NCBI RefSeq assembly: GCF_009765355.1
Contig: NZ_VTHK01000044.1
Span: 17,492-81,491 of the forward strand
DNA length: 64,000 bases
Direction of reading: 5' to 3'
From: Amycolatopsis anabasis
GTDB lineage: Bacteria; Actinomycetota; Actinomycetes; Mycobacteriales; Pseudonocardiaceae
Shown piece after piece: positions 9,101 to 17,865 of this stretch. The first letter of the stretch is position 1. Each line of letters opens with the position of its first letter. The notes beneath the pieces were generated by a model that was not told where the DNA came from, ran no database searches, and worked only from the letters and a program-made list of their open reading frames with translations. Both the position numbers and the translations under genes were made by a program.

Positions 9101-12100
9101 CCCAGGAGAACGGCAGCAGCACCTGGGCGGCGTCCCGGCGGGTGTCGATCAACGAACCCAGGCCGAGCGCGTGCAGGGCGGCGTCCAGCAACGCCGGATG
9201 CAGTCCGAACCGGACGGCATCGCCGTGATGCTCCCGCGGCAAGACGACTTCGGCGTAGATCTCCTGCCCGCGCAGCCACGCCGACCGCAGGCCCTGGAAC
9301 GCCGGCCCGTAGTGCAAGGAGGTCTCGTTGATCCGGTCGTAGAAGCCGTCGAGATCGACCGCGGTCGCGTCCTGCGGTGGCCACGCGATGGCCTCGGGCG
9401 GTTCTCGGTCGTCCGGGCCGATCGTTCCGCTGGCGTGCCGCGTCCAGGTTTCGTCGCCGGAGTCGGGCCGGGAGTGCACGCTCACCGTGCGCAGCCCGGA
9501 GTCGTCGGCGGCGCCGACCGTGACCTGCACCGCCACCCCGCCGCGCTCGGGCAGCACGAGCGGGGCCTCGATGGTCAGCTCCTCGACCCGGCCGCAGCCG
9601 CATTCGTCGCCGGCGCGCAGCGCCAGTTCCAGGAAAGCGGCCCCCGGCAGAAGCACCGCACCCGCCACCGCGTGGTCGCTCAGCCACGGGTGGGTATGCG
9701 TGGCGAGCTGACCGGTCAGCACGAACCCGTCGGTGTCCGGCAACGCCACCGCGGCGCCCAGCAGCGGATGCTCCGCCGGAACCAGCCCCAAACCGGCGGC
9801 GTCGGCCACCTCGCCCGCGCCGTCCACCCAGTACCGCTCGTGCTGGAACGCGTAGGTGGGCAGTTCCACCGGCCGCGCGCCGGGGAACACCGCGGTCCAG
9901 TCCGGGGAGACGCCGTGCACGCAAGCCGCGCCGAGGGACAGCAGGAACCGGTCCAGGCCGCCCTCGTTGCGCCGCAAGGTGCCCACGGTCGCGACCGGCG
10001 CGCCTTCGTGTCCGGCGGTTTCCTCTATCGCCATGGCCAGCACCGGATGCGCGCTCACTTCGAGGAAAACCGCGTGGTCCGCCGCCAGCAGCGCCTTCGT
10101 CGCGTCCTCGAACCGGACCGTCTGGCGCAGGTTGCGGTACCAGTACTCACCGTCCAGCTCGGTTCCGTCCAGCCAGCGGCAGTCGGTCGACGAGAAGAAC
10201 GGCACCCCGGCCTTGCCGGGGGTCACCGATCCCAGCGCCGCGTGCAGGGCATCGGCGAGCCCGTCGATCTGCTCGGCATGCGCCGGGAAGTCCACGCCGG
10301 GGATCTGCCACCGCAGCGCGCCCTCGGCGGACAGCTTGCGGCCGAACTCGGCCAGCGCCGCCGTTTCCCCGGACACCACCACCGAACTGGGACCGTTGAC
10401 CGCCGCGATCGACAGCCGCCCGGACCACGGCTCGAGCCAGGCCGAGACCTCGGCGACCGGCCGTTCCACCGACACCATCCCGCCTTGCCCGGACAGCGCC
10501 GCCAGCTCGCGGCTGCGCAACGCCACCACCCGGCACGCGTCGGCCAGGCTCAGTGCCCCCGCGATGTGGGCGGCCGCGATCTCACCCTGCGAATGCCCGA
10601 TCACCGCCGCGGGCTCCACCCCGTACGACCGCCACACCGCGGCCAGGGACACCATCACCGCGAACGACACCGGCTGCAGCACGTCCACGCGTTCCAGCTC
10701 CGGCGCCTCCGGCGCACCGCGCAGCACTTCGGCGAGGTCCCAGTCCACGAACTCCGCCAGCGCCCGGCCGCAGGTCCCGATCGACTCGGCGAAGACCGCG
10801 GAGGACTCGAGCAGTTCCACCGCCATCCCGGCCCAGTGAGTGCCCTGGCCGGGGAACACGAACACGATCCGGGGCTCGGTCCGGGTGACCCCTTCCACCA
10901 CACCGGGGGCGGGTTCGCCCGCGGCCAGCGCGGTCAGCGCGGCCCGGAAGTCGTCGAGGTCCCGCCCGACCACCGCCGCGCGGTGCTCGAACGCGTACCG
11001 GGTGGTCGCGAGGGAGAATCCGATGTCCGCGACGTTGACGTCCGGACGATCGTCCACATGGGACAGCAGGCGGCCCGCCTGTGACCGCAGGGCGGCCTTG
11101 CTCCGGCCGGACAGCACCCACGGCACGGGCCCGGTGTGGTTCCGCTCCGGATCCCCGTCCGGCGCCGGTCCCTGTTCCAGGATCACGTGCGCGTTGGTGC
11201 CGCTGATACCGAACGAGGACACCCCGGCCCGGCGCGGCTCACCGGTCTCCGGCCAGTCCCGCTGCTTGGTCAGCAGTTCCACCGCACCGGAAGCCCAGTC
11301 CACCTTGGGCGAGGGCTGATCGACGTGCAGCGTCTGCGGAAGCACGCCGTGCCGCATCGCCTGCACCATCTTGATCACCCCGGCCACCCCCGCGGCGGCC
11401 TGCGCGTGCGCGATGTTCGACTTGATCGTGCCCAGCCACAGCGGCTGATCCCGGTTCCGGCCGTAGGTCGACAGCAGGGCGTGTGCCTCGATCGGATCGC
11501 CGAGTTCGGTGCCGGTGCCGTGCGCCTCCACCGCGTCGATGTCCTTCTCCGTGAGCCGGGCGTTCGCCAGCGCCTGCTGGATCACCCGTTCCTGGGCGGG
11601 GCCGTTCGGCGCGCTGAAGCCGTTGCTGGCGCCGTCCTGGTTCACCGCGGTCCCGCGGACCACGGCGAGCACGCGATGACCGTTGCGCTCGGCGTCGGAA
11701 AGCCGTTCCAGCAGCAACAGTCCGACGCCCTCGGAGAAACCGGCGCCGTCGGTCGCGGCGGCGAACGCCTTGCACCGGCCGTCCCGCGCCAATCCCCGCT
11801 GCCTGCTGAGTTCCACGAACAGCCACGGGCTGGACATCACCGCGACGCCCCCGGCCAGCGCGAGCGTGCATTCCCCGGAGCGCAGCGCCTGACCGGCCAG
11901 GTGCAGGGCCACCAAGGAGGAGGAACACGCCGTGTCGACCGTGACCGCGGGACCCTCCAGGCCGAGCGAGTACGCGATCCGGCCGGAGACCAGGCTGCCG
12001 ATGCTGTCGTTGTTGAGGTACCGGCCGGTCCCCTTGGGCACCGGGGTGAATCGAACGCCGTAGTCGTGGTACATCGCCCCGGCGAACACACCGGTCCGCG

Positions 12101-12542
12101 TGCCGCGCAGGGTCGCGGGGTCGATTCCGGCGTGCTCGCACACTTCCCAGGCGGACTCCAGCAGCAGCCGCTGCTGCGGGTCCATGGCGAGGGCTTCGCG
12201 CGGGCTGATGCCGAAGAACCCGGCGTCGAAGTCCCCGGCCCCGTCCAGGAATCCACCTTCGCGGGCGTAGGTGGTGTCCGGGTGGTCCGGATCCGGGTCG
12301 TACAGGCCGTCGACGTCCCAGCCGCGGTCGGCGGGAAACGAGGTGATCGCGTCCCGGCCGTCGGCGACCAGTCGCCACAGGTCGTCCGGCGACGCCACCC
12401 CGCCGGGGAACCGGCAGCTCATGCCGACGATGGCGATCGGCTCATGTGCGCGGTCCTCGGCCTCGCGCAAGCGCAGCTTGGTCTCGTGCAGGTCCGCCGA
12501 TACCCGCCGGAGATAGTCGCGAAGCTTGTCCTCGTTCGACAT
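6114..12542 (-). CDS. Type I PKS D, module 6: KS-AT-DH-ER-KR-ACP
   Basis: Fully reducing single-module PKS, about 2142 residues. The start MSNEDKLRDYL (12542) is chosen because GAAGGG lies 7 nt upstream; an in-frame ATG two codons earlier is possible, and a longer frame to 12665 would run into PKS C. KS Cys lies near residue 204. The AT has GHSQGEIAAAHIAG near 649 but FPAH (near 751) instead of YASH or HAFH. DH has HAVAGAVLLP and LDAALH (looks active). ER has LNFRDVLYGLG and HAAAGGVGMAAVQLA. KR has TGGSGTLAGL, Ser, and Tyr in GQGNYSAANA. ACP has GFDSLTSLEL near 2029. The C-terminal docking helix (IDALDVQGLLSRAQQSL) resembles that of PKS A. The module should leave a CH2 and add an unusual unit, possibly methoxymalonyl. 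Confidence 0.95.
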   Translation of the reverse strand: MSNEDKLRDYLRRVSADLHETKLRLREAEDRAHEPIAIVGMSCRFPGGVASPDDLWRLVADGRDAITSFPADRGWDVDGLYDPDPDHPDTTYAREGGFLDGAGDFDAGFFGISPREALAMDPQQRLLLESAWEVCEHAGIDPATLRGTRTGVFAGAMYHDYGVRFTPVPKGTGRYLNNDSIGSLVSGRIAYSLGLEGPAVTVDTACSSSLVALHLAGQALRSGECTLALAGGVAVMSSPWLFVELSRQRGLARDGRCKAFAAATDGAGFSEGVGLLLLERLSDAERNGHRVLAVVRGTAVNQDGASNGFSAPNGPAQERVIQQALANARLTEKDIDAVEAHGTGTELGDPIEAHALLSTYGRNRDQPLWLGTIKSNIAHAQAAAGVAGVIKMVQAMRHGVLPQTLHVDQPSPKVDWASGAVELLTKQRDWPETGEPRRAGVSSFGISGTNAHVILEQGPAPDGDPERNHTGPVPWVLSGRSKAALRSQAGRLLSHVDDRPDVNVADIGFSLATTRYAFEHRAAVVGRDLDDFRAALTALAAGEPAPGVVEGVTRTEPRIVFVFPGQGTHWAGMAVELLESSAVFAESIGTCGRALAEFVDWDLAEVLRGAPEAPELERVDVLQPVSFAVMVSLAAVWRSYGVEPAAVIGHSQGEIAAAHIAGALSLADACRVVALRSRELAALSGQGGMVSVERPVAEVSAWLEPWSGRLSIAAVNGPSSVVVSGETAALAEFGRKLSAEGALRWQIPGVDFPAHAEQIDGLADALHAALGSVTPGKAGVPFFSSTDCRWLDGTELDGEYWYRNLRQTVRFEDATKALLAADHAVFLEVSAHPVLAMAIEETAGHEGAPVATVGTLRRNEGGLDRFLLSLGAACVHGVSPDWTAVFPGARPVELPTYAFQHERYWVDGAGEVADAAGLGLVPAEHPLLGAAVALPDTDGFVLTGQLATHTHPWLSDHAVAGAVLLPGAAFLELALRAGDECGCGRVEELTIEAPLVLPERGGVAVQVTVGAADDSGLRTVSVHSRPDSGDETWTRHASGTIGPDDREPPEAIAWPPQDATAVDLDGFYDRINETSLHYGPAFQGLRSAWLRGQEIYAEVVLPREHHGDAVRFGLHPALLDAALHALGLGSLIDTRRDAAQVLLPFSWEGLSLYASGAASLRVRLAPSGPDGISVRVADETGAPVASVDSLIVRPMSTEQLRAARAGDGGSLYRVDWIPVPAGQPTGRWALLGEDRLGLGLTEVFPDLAAVPGDSVPDVVVAEYSPESAAAVGTAVRAAVDETLALLRSWLDDDRFAASRLVLVTRNAVAASPDDGEPDLVHAPLWGLVRSAQSENPDRFVLVDIDTPEASAGLLTAAVATGEPQLAIRSGTISAARLARPDPGETLVPPDAPAWRLDIPTTGTFDNLVLAECPEVLEPLRPGQVRVEVRAAGLNFRDVLYGLGLSLGEGSFGGEAAGVVLEVGAGVTGLAPGDRVMGAIAGSFGPIAVADHRMMTRVPAGLTFAEAATVPIAFLTAYYGLVDLAGLRPGESLLVHAAAGGVGMAAVQLARHLGAEVSATASEGKWDALRANGFDDDHLASSRSLDFAGKFLDVTAGRGFDVVLNSLARDFVDTSLRLLPRGGRFLEMGKTDKRAPEQVAADHPGVTYRAYDLQEAGLERIQEMLTELGDLFERGVLRPLPLRAWDIRLAPQVFRFLSQAKHVGKLVLTFPQRPSPQGTVLVTGGSGTLAGLVARHLVTEHGIRHLVLASRSGRAPADLAAELTALGAQVTFAACDVADREALAELLAGIPEDRPLTGVVHTAGVLADAVIGSLTPERVEQVLRPKVGGALNLHELTRGLDLSMFALFSSGAATFGSPGQGNYSAANAFLDALAGYRRTRGLPATSLAWGLWAERSGLTAGLDESDLSRMTRSGAVALSTEEALRLFDTAQDMAEPVLVPVRMDLAALRGQGVSLPPLFRGLVRTRTRRTAGEPSSDSSWASRLPGLSEEERERAVLDLVRGNAAAVLGHASAAGVEPDRPFKDLGFDSLTSLELRNRLTAATGLKLRATLIFDYPTPAELARRLVTDLVPDSPAEVAVDRSDAEIERLLTTISARSIREAGLVETLLRLSSAPATEPATDENAIDALDVQGLLSRAQQSLGS

Positions 12543-12579
12543 TCCCATGCCCTTCGATTCATTACGGGTGACCGAACGG

Positions 12580-15500
12580 TCAGCTGCCGAGTTCCTGGTC
12601 GATGAAGGCGAACATCTCCTCGTCGGTGGCGGACCGGAGCCGGGTGCCCGCATCGGCCTCGCCACCGGGATCGGCGCCGCTCTTCACCAGCAGCGCCCGC
12701 AGGCGAACGGCGATCCGGCCGCGGTCGTCCTCGTCCATCGCCGCGAGCAGGTCGTCCATCCGCTCGATCTCGGCGAGGACCGCCTCCGCGTCCGACTCCG
12801 TGCCACCGCCGAACTGCCCGGCCAGCCGCGCGGCCAGGGCCGCGGGCGTGGGATGGTCGAAGACCAGCGTGGCCCGCAGCCGCAGCCCGGTGGCCGCGGT
12901 CAGCCGGTTGCGCAGTTCCACCGCCGTCAACGAGTCGAAGCCGAGTTCCTTGAACGCCCGATCGGGTTCGACCGCCGCGTCGGTGTCGTGGCCCAGCACT
13001 TCCGCCGCGTGCCCGCGCACCAGCGCCAGCAGTTTCCGCTCTCGGTCCGCTTCGGACAGTTCGGCGAACCCGGATTCCCCGGCGACCTCGGCGGACCGGC
13101 GGATCGGGGTTCGGACGAGCCCGCGCAGGATCGCGGGCAGCGTGCCGGATTCGGCCTGCGCGCGCAGGGTCGCGTTGTCCAGGTGCACCGGCACGAGAAC
13201 CGCCGGTTCGGCACGGAGTGCGGCGTCGAACAGCGCCAGCGCTTCCTCGGTCGCCATGGCGGCCGACCCGCTGCGGGCCATCCGGGCCAGGTCACCTTCG
13301 CTCAGGTCGCCGGTCAGCCCGCTTCGCTCGGCCCACAGGCCCCAGGCCAGGGACACGGCCGGGAGCCCGGCACGGCGGCGGCGCTGGGCGAGCGCGTCGA
13401 GATAGGCGTTGGCGGCGGCGTAGTTGCCCTGCCCCGGCGCACCGAAGGTGGTGGCGCCGGAGGAGAACAGCACGAACGCGGCCAGGTCCAGGTGTTCGGT
13501 CAGCTCGTGCAGGTTGCGCGCACCGTCCACTTTGGGCCGGAGCACTCGGTCGATCCGGTCGGCGGTCAGCGATTCGATGACGCCGTCGTCGAGGACACCG
13601 GCGGTGTGCACCACCGCGGTGAGCGGATGCCGTTCGGGAATCTCCGCCAGCAGGCGGGCCACTGCTTCGCGATCGGCCACATCGCAGGCGACCCCGAGCA
13701 CCTCTGCTGCCAGATCGCTCGCGGCTTCCGGAATCGCTCCGCTCCGGCTGGCCAGGACCACGCGCCCCACCCCGTGCGCCGTGACCAGATGGCGGGCAAC
13801 CAGTCCGGCGAGCGTTCCGGAGCCACCGGTGATCAACACCGTGCCCGCCGGGTCGAGCACCGCTTCCTCGGCCGGAGGCGGTACGGATCGGGTCAGCCGG
13901 GGCGCGAACGCCCGGCCCGCCCGCAGCGCCAGTTGGGGCTCGTCGGACGCCGGCGGTTCGGCGTCCGGGTCGTCCACGTCCACCAACAGGAATCGGCCGG
14001 GATGCTCCGACTGCGCGCTGCGGACCAAGCCCCACACCGCGGCCTGCGCGAGATCGCGCGGTCCGTCCTCGTCGCCGACGGCCACCGCGCCCCGGGTGAC
14101 CACGGCCAGCCGCGTCGCGTCGTCGCGCTCTTCCGCGAGCCAGGACCGCAGCCGCTCGAGGACCTCGGTGAGCGCCTCGCGCACCGAATCCGTTCGCGGG
14201 CACCGCACCGCCACGACCTCGGTTTCGCCGCTCGGCCGGACGGGGATCCAGTCGATCTGGAACAACGAGTCCCGGCTCGCCGTGTTCAGCTGTTCCCTCG
14301 CCACCGGACGCAGCACCAGGGATTCGACCGAGGCCACGGGCGCGCCCGATTCGTCCGTGGCCTGCAAGGACAACGCGTCCGGGCCGGCGGAAGCCACCCG
14401 CACCCGCAGCACCGGCGCGCCGGTCGCGTACAACGAGACCCCGCGCCAACTGAACGGCAGGCGAGCGCCGTCGTCGTCGCGTTCGAGCACCGGGTCCGCC
14501 GGGTGCAGTGCCGCGTCCAGCAGTGCCGGATGCAGCGCGAAACCGGCGGCCTCGGCGCGCTCGGGCAACCGGACCTCGGCGAAGATCTCGCCGTTGCCTT
14601 GCCAGGCGGCGACCAGGCCCCGGAACAGGGAGCCATAGGTGAGCCCCGCTTCGCCCAGCCGGGCGTAGATCTGGTCGACCGGCAACTCCGCGGCCTCCGC
14701 GGGCGGCCACTCGAAGGCGAACGACGGCGCCGGGTCGGCGGCGGTGAGGCTGCCGCTGGCATGCCGGGTCCAGGGTTCGTCCGCGCGCCGCGAATACACC
14801 GTCACCGGACGGGCACCGGTTTCGTCGGCCGCGTCCAGCACGACCTGGAGCTGTACCGATTCGTCCTCGGGCAGGACCAGCGGGGCTTCCAGGGTCAGTT
14901 CCTCGATCCGGTCGAGACCGGCCTCTTCCCCGGCACGCAACGCGAGTTCGACGAAGGCGGTTCCCGGCAGGATCACCGTGCCCAGCACGGCGTGGTCGGC
15001 CAGCCACGGATGCGTCCGCAGGGAAAGCCGACCGGACAGCAGGAAGCCGTCCGAACCCGGTAGCGGCGCGGCCGCACCCACCAGCGGGTGGTCCGCGGGG
15101 GACAACCCGACGGACTCCAGATCGCCGATGTCCGCGGCCCCCGCCTCCGGCCAGAACCGCTTGTGCTCGAAGGGATACGTGGGTAGCTCCACCGGCCGCG
15201 CACCGGTATCGGCGAACACCGCGCGCCAGTCCGGGGACACGCCGCGCCCGTGCAGTTCGCCCATCGACAGCAGGAACCGGTCGAATCCGCCCTCGTCGCG
15301 CCGGAGGGTGCCGATCGCCACGCCGTCGTCCACGATCTCCTGGACCGCCATGGTGAGCACCGGATGCGGGCTCGCTTCGACGAAGACCCGGTGTCCCTGC
15401 TCCGCCAGGGCGCCGATCGCGGTGTCGAACCGGACGGGCTCGCGAAGGTTTCGGTACCAGTAGTCGGCATCGAGTTCGGCGGTGTCGAACCAGTCGCCGG

Positions 15501-17865
15501 TCACCGTCGAAAAGAACGGGATCTTGCCGACGGCCGGGCGGATCTCGGCCAGTACCGTGCGCAGCCGGTCCCGGATGTCTTCCACCTGAACGGAATGTGA
15601 GGCGTAGTTCACCGGAATCCGTTTCGCCCGTACCTCCTCGGCCTCGCAGGCGGCGACCAGTTGGTCCAGCGCTTCGGGTTCACCGGAGACAACCGTCGAC
15701 AGTGGACCGTTCACCGCCGCGATCGAGATGCGGCCCGCCCAGCCGTCGATCCGCTCGCGCACCCGTTCCGCCGGGAGCGCCACCGACACCATTCCGCCAC
15801 GACCGGCGAGCACCTCGCCGATCAGCTGGGAACGCAAGGCCACTACGCGCGCCGCGTCCTCAAGCGACAGCGCGCCCGCGACACAGGCCGCCGCGATCTC
15901 CCCCTGCGAATGCCCCACCACCGCCGCGGGCTCCACCCCGTAAGCACGCCACAGCTCCGCCAGCGATACCAGGACCGCGAACAGCACCGGCTGCACCACG
16001 TCCACTCGGTCCAACGAGGGAGCATCCGGCTCGCCGCGCAACACCGCCGCCACGGACCAGCCGACGTGCGGTTCCAGCGCGGCCGCGCATTCGGCGAGCC
16101 GCCGGGCGAACACCGGCGCCGAGTCCAGCAGGGCGACGGCCATACCGGGCCACTGCGAGCCCTGACCGGGGAAGACGAACACGACCGGGTCATCGGCGTC
16201 GGCCGTCCCGCGGACCACGTTCGCCGGGGATTCGCCGTCGGCTACCGACCGCAGGCCGCGCACCAGGTCCGCGCGGTCCGCGCCGACCACCACCGCCCGC
16301 CGCTCAAACGCGGTGCGCGTGGTTGCCAGCGACCACGCGATGTCCAGGTCCCGCAGGCCGGGCTCGTCTTCCACCCGCGCGAGCAGCCGCCGGGCCTGGG
16401 CCCGCAGGGCCGCGTCGGTCTTTCCGAAAAGGAGCCACGGCAACGGACCGGACCAGCCGACCCCCGCCTCATCGACACGGTCCTCGGCCGCGTCCTGTTC
16501 CAGGATCACGTGTGCGTTGGTGCCGCTGATCCCGAAGGAGGAAACCCCGGCGCGCCGCGGCCGGTCCAGGTCCGGCCAGGGGATCGCCCCGGTGAGCAGT
16601 TCCACCGACCCCGTCGACCAGTCCACGTACGGTGATGGCTCGTCGACGTGCAGCGTCGGCGGCAGCACGCCGTGCCGCATCGCCTCGACCATCTTGATCA
16701 CCCCGGCCACCCCGGCGGCCGCCTGGGTGTGCGCGATGTTCGACTTCACCGAGCCGAGCCAGAGCGGGCGATCGCGGTCCTGGCCGTAGGTGGCGAGCAG
16801 GGCGTTCGCCTCGATCGGGTCACCCAGACTCGTCCCGGTCCCGTGCGCCTCGACGGCGTCCACATCGGACGGTGACAAACGGGCGTTGGCGAGTGCCAGC
16901 CGGATCACCCGCTCCTGGGACGGACCGTTGGGCGCGCTGAACCCGCTGCTGGCCCCGTCCTGGTTGACCGCGGATCCCCGGAGCACCGCCAGCACGCGAC
17001 GCCCGTGGGCGCGCGCGTCGGTCAGCCGTTCGACCAGCAGCACGCCGATCCCCTCGGCCAGGCTGAATCCGTCGGCCGCGGCGGCGAACGCCTTGCACCG
17101 GCCGTCGCGAGCCAGGCCGCGCTGGCGACTGAACGTGACGAACGGGTCCGGCACCGAGATCACGGTCACTCCCCCGGCCAGCGCCAGCGAGCACTCGCCG
17201 GAACGCAGGGAGCGCGCCGCCAGGTGCAACGCCACGAGCGAAGACGAGCACGCAGTGTCCACGGTGACCGCGGGCCCCTCCAGCCCCAGCGTGTAGGACA
17301 CCCGGCCGGACACCAGGCTGCCGCCGGTGCTCATCGACAGGGTCCCGTCGCGGCCCTTCGGGGTTTTGGCCAGTGCGGCGCCGTAGTCCATTCCGCTGAT
17401 CCCGGCGAACACCCCGGTGCGGCTGCCCCGCAGGGATTCCGGGGCGACGCCCGCCCGCTCGCAGGCCTCCCACGAGACCTCCAGGAGCAACCGCTGCTGC
17501 GGATCCATCGCCAGCGCCTCACGCGGCGAGATCCCGAAGAACCCCGGATCGAAATCCCCCGCGCCCTCCAGGAACCCGCCCTCCCGGACATAGGTGGTGC
17601 CGGGGTGGTCCGGATCCGGGTGGAACAGCGCTTCGGCATCCCAGCCGCGGTCGGCGGGGAACCCGGAGACCCCGTCCCCGCCCGTCGACACCAGCCGCCA
17701 CAGGTCCTCCGGCGAGGCGATCCCGCCCGGGAACCGGCAGGCCATGCCGACGATCGCGATCGGTTCGTGGTCCCGGTCCTCCAGTTCACGCACCCGCTGC
17801 CGGGCCTCGCGGGTGTCGTTGATGGCCCGCTTGAGGTATTCGCGGAGCTTTTCCTCGTCGGTCAC
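12580..17865 (-). CDS. Type I PKS C, module 5: KS-AT(methylmalonyl)-DH-KR-ACP
   Basis: Single-module PKS, 1761 residues. GTG start at 17865 overlaps the stop of PKS B by 4 bp (GTGA), so translation is probably coupled. N-terminal docking helix DEEKLREYLKRAI. KS Cys near residue 206. AT has GHSQGEIAAACVAG near 651 and YASH near 754, the methylmalonyl pattern. DH has HAVLGTVILP and LDAALH; the usual YGPAFQGL is YGSLFRGL. KR has TGGSGTLAGL, an LDD motif (B-type, predicting D-hydroxy) and GQGNYAAANA. ACP Ser lies in GFDSLTAVEL near 1643. The C-terminal tail ends SATDEEMFAFIDQEL, a DEBS-like docking helix. Expected result: an alpha-methyl, alpha,beta-unsaturated unit. Confidence 0.95.
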   Translation of the reverse strand: MTDEEKLREYLKRAINDTREARQRVRELEDRDHEPIAIVGMACRFPGGIASPEDLWRLVSTGGDGVSGFPADRGWDAEALFHPDPDHPGTTYVREGGFLEGAGDFDPGFFGISPREALAMDPQQRLLLEVSWEACERAGVAPESLRGSRTGVFAGISGMDYGAALAKTPKGRDGTLSMSTGGSLVSGRVSYTLGLEGPAVTVDTACSSSLVALHLAARSLRSGECSLALAGGVTVISVPDPFVTFSRQRGLARDGRCKAFAAAADGFSLAEGIGVLLVERLTDARAHGRRVLAVLRGSAVNQDGASSGFSAPNGPSQERVIRLALANARLSPSDVDAVEAHGTGTSLGDPIEANALLATYGQDRDRPLWLGSVKSNIAHTQAAAGVAGVIKMVEAMRHGVLPPTLHVDEPSPYVDWSTGSVELLTGAIPWPDLDRPRRAGVSSFGISGTNAHVILEQDAAEDRVDEAGVGWSGPLPWLLFGKTDAALRAQARRLLARVEDEPGLRDLDIAWSLATTRTAFERRAVVVGADRADLVRGLRSVADGESPANVVRGTADADDPVVFVFPGQGSQWPGMAVALLDSAPVFARRLAECAAALEPHVGWSVAAVLRGEPDAPSLDRVDVVQPVLFAVLVSLAELWRAYGVEPAAVVGHSQGEIAAACVAGALSLEDAARVVALRSQLIGEVLAGRGGMVSVALPAERVRERIDGWAGRISIAAVNGPLSTVVSGEPEALDQLVAACEAEEVRAKRIPVNYASHSVQVEDIRDRLRTVLAEIRPAVGKIPFFSTVTGDWFDTAELDADYWYRNLREPVRFDTAIGALAEQGHRVFVEASPHPVLTMAVQEIVDDGVAIGTLRRDEGGFDRFLLSMGELHGRGVSPDWRAVFADTGARPVELPTYPFEHKRFWPEAGAADIGDLESVGLSPADHPLVGAAAPLPGSDGFLLSGRLSLRTHPWLADHAVLGTVILPGTAFVELALRAGEEAGLDRIEELTLEAPLVLPEDESVQLQVVLDAADETGARPVTVYSRRADEPWTRHASGSLTAADPAPSFAFEWPPAEAAELPVDQIYARLGEAGLTYGSLFRGLVAAWQGNGEIFAEVRLPERAEAAGFALHPALLDAALHPADPVLERDDDGARLPFSWRGVSLYATGAPVLRVRVASAGPDALSLQATDESGAPVASVESLVLRPVAREQLNTASRDSLFQIDWIPVRPSGETEVVAVRCPRTDSVREALTEVLERLRSWLAEERDDATRLAVVTRGAVAVGDEDGPRDLAQAAVWGLVRSAQSEHPGRFLLVDVDDPDAEPPASDEPQLALRAGRAFAPRLTRSVPPPAEEAVLDPAGTVLITGGSGTLAGLVARHLVTAHGVGRVVLASRSGAIPEAASDLAAEVLGVACDVADREAVARLLAEIPERHPLTAVVHTAGVLDDGVIESLTADRIDRVLRPKVDGARNLHELTEHLDLAAFVLFSSGATTFGAPGQGNYAAANAYLDALAQRRRRAGLPAVSLAWGLWAERSGLTGDLSEGDLARMARSGSAAMATEEALALFDAALRAEPAVLVPVHLDNATLRAQAESGTLPAILRGLVRTPIRRSAEVAGESGFAELSEADRERKLLALVRGHAAEVLGHDTDAAVEPDRAFKELGFDSLTAVELRNRLTAATGLRLRATLVFDHPTPAALAARLAGQFGGGTESDAEAVLAEIERMDDLLAAMDEDDRGRIAVRLRALLVKSGADPGGEADAGTRLRSATDEEMFAFIDQELGS

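Noticed and set aside
12543..12665. Upstream start for PKS D
   Set aside because: It would overlap the end of PKS C by over 80 bp and lacks docking-helix sequence; the start at 12542 has a ribosome site and a typical docking helix.
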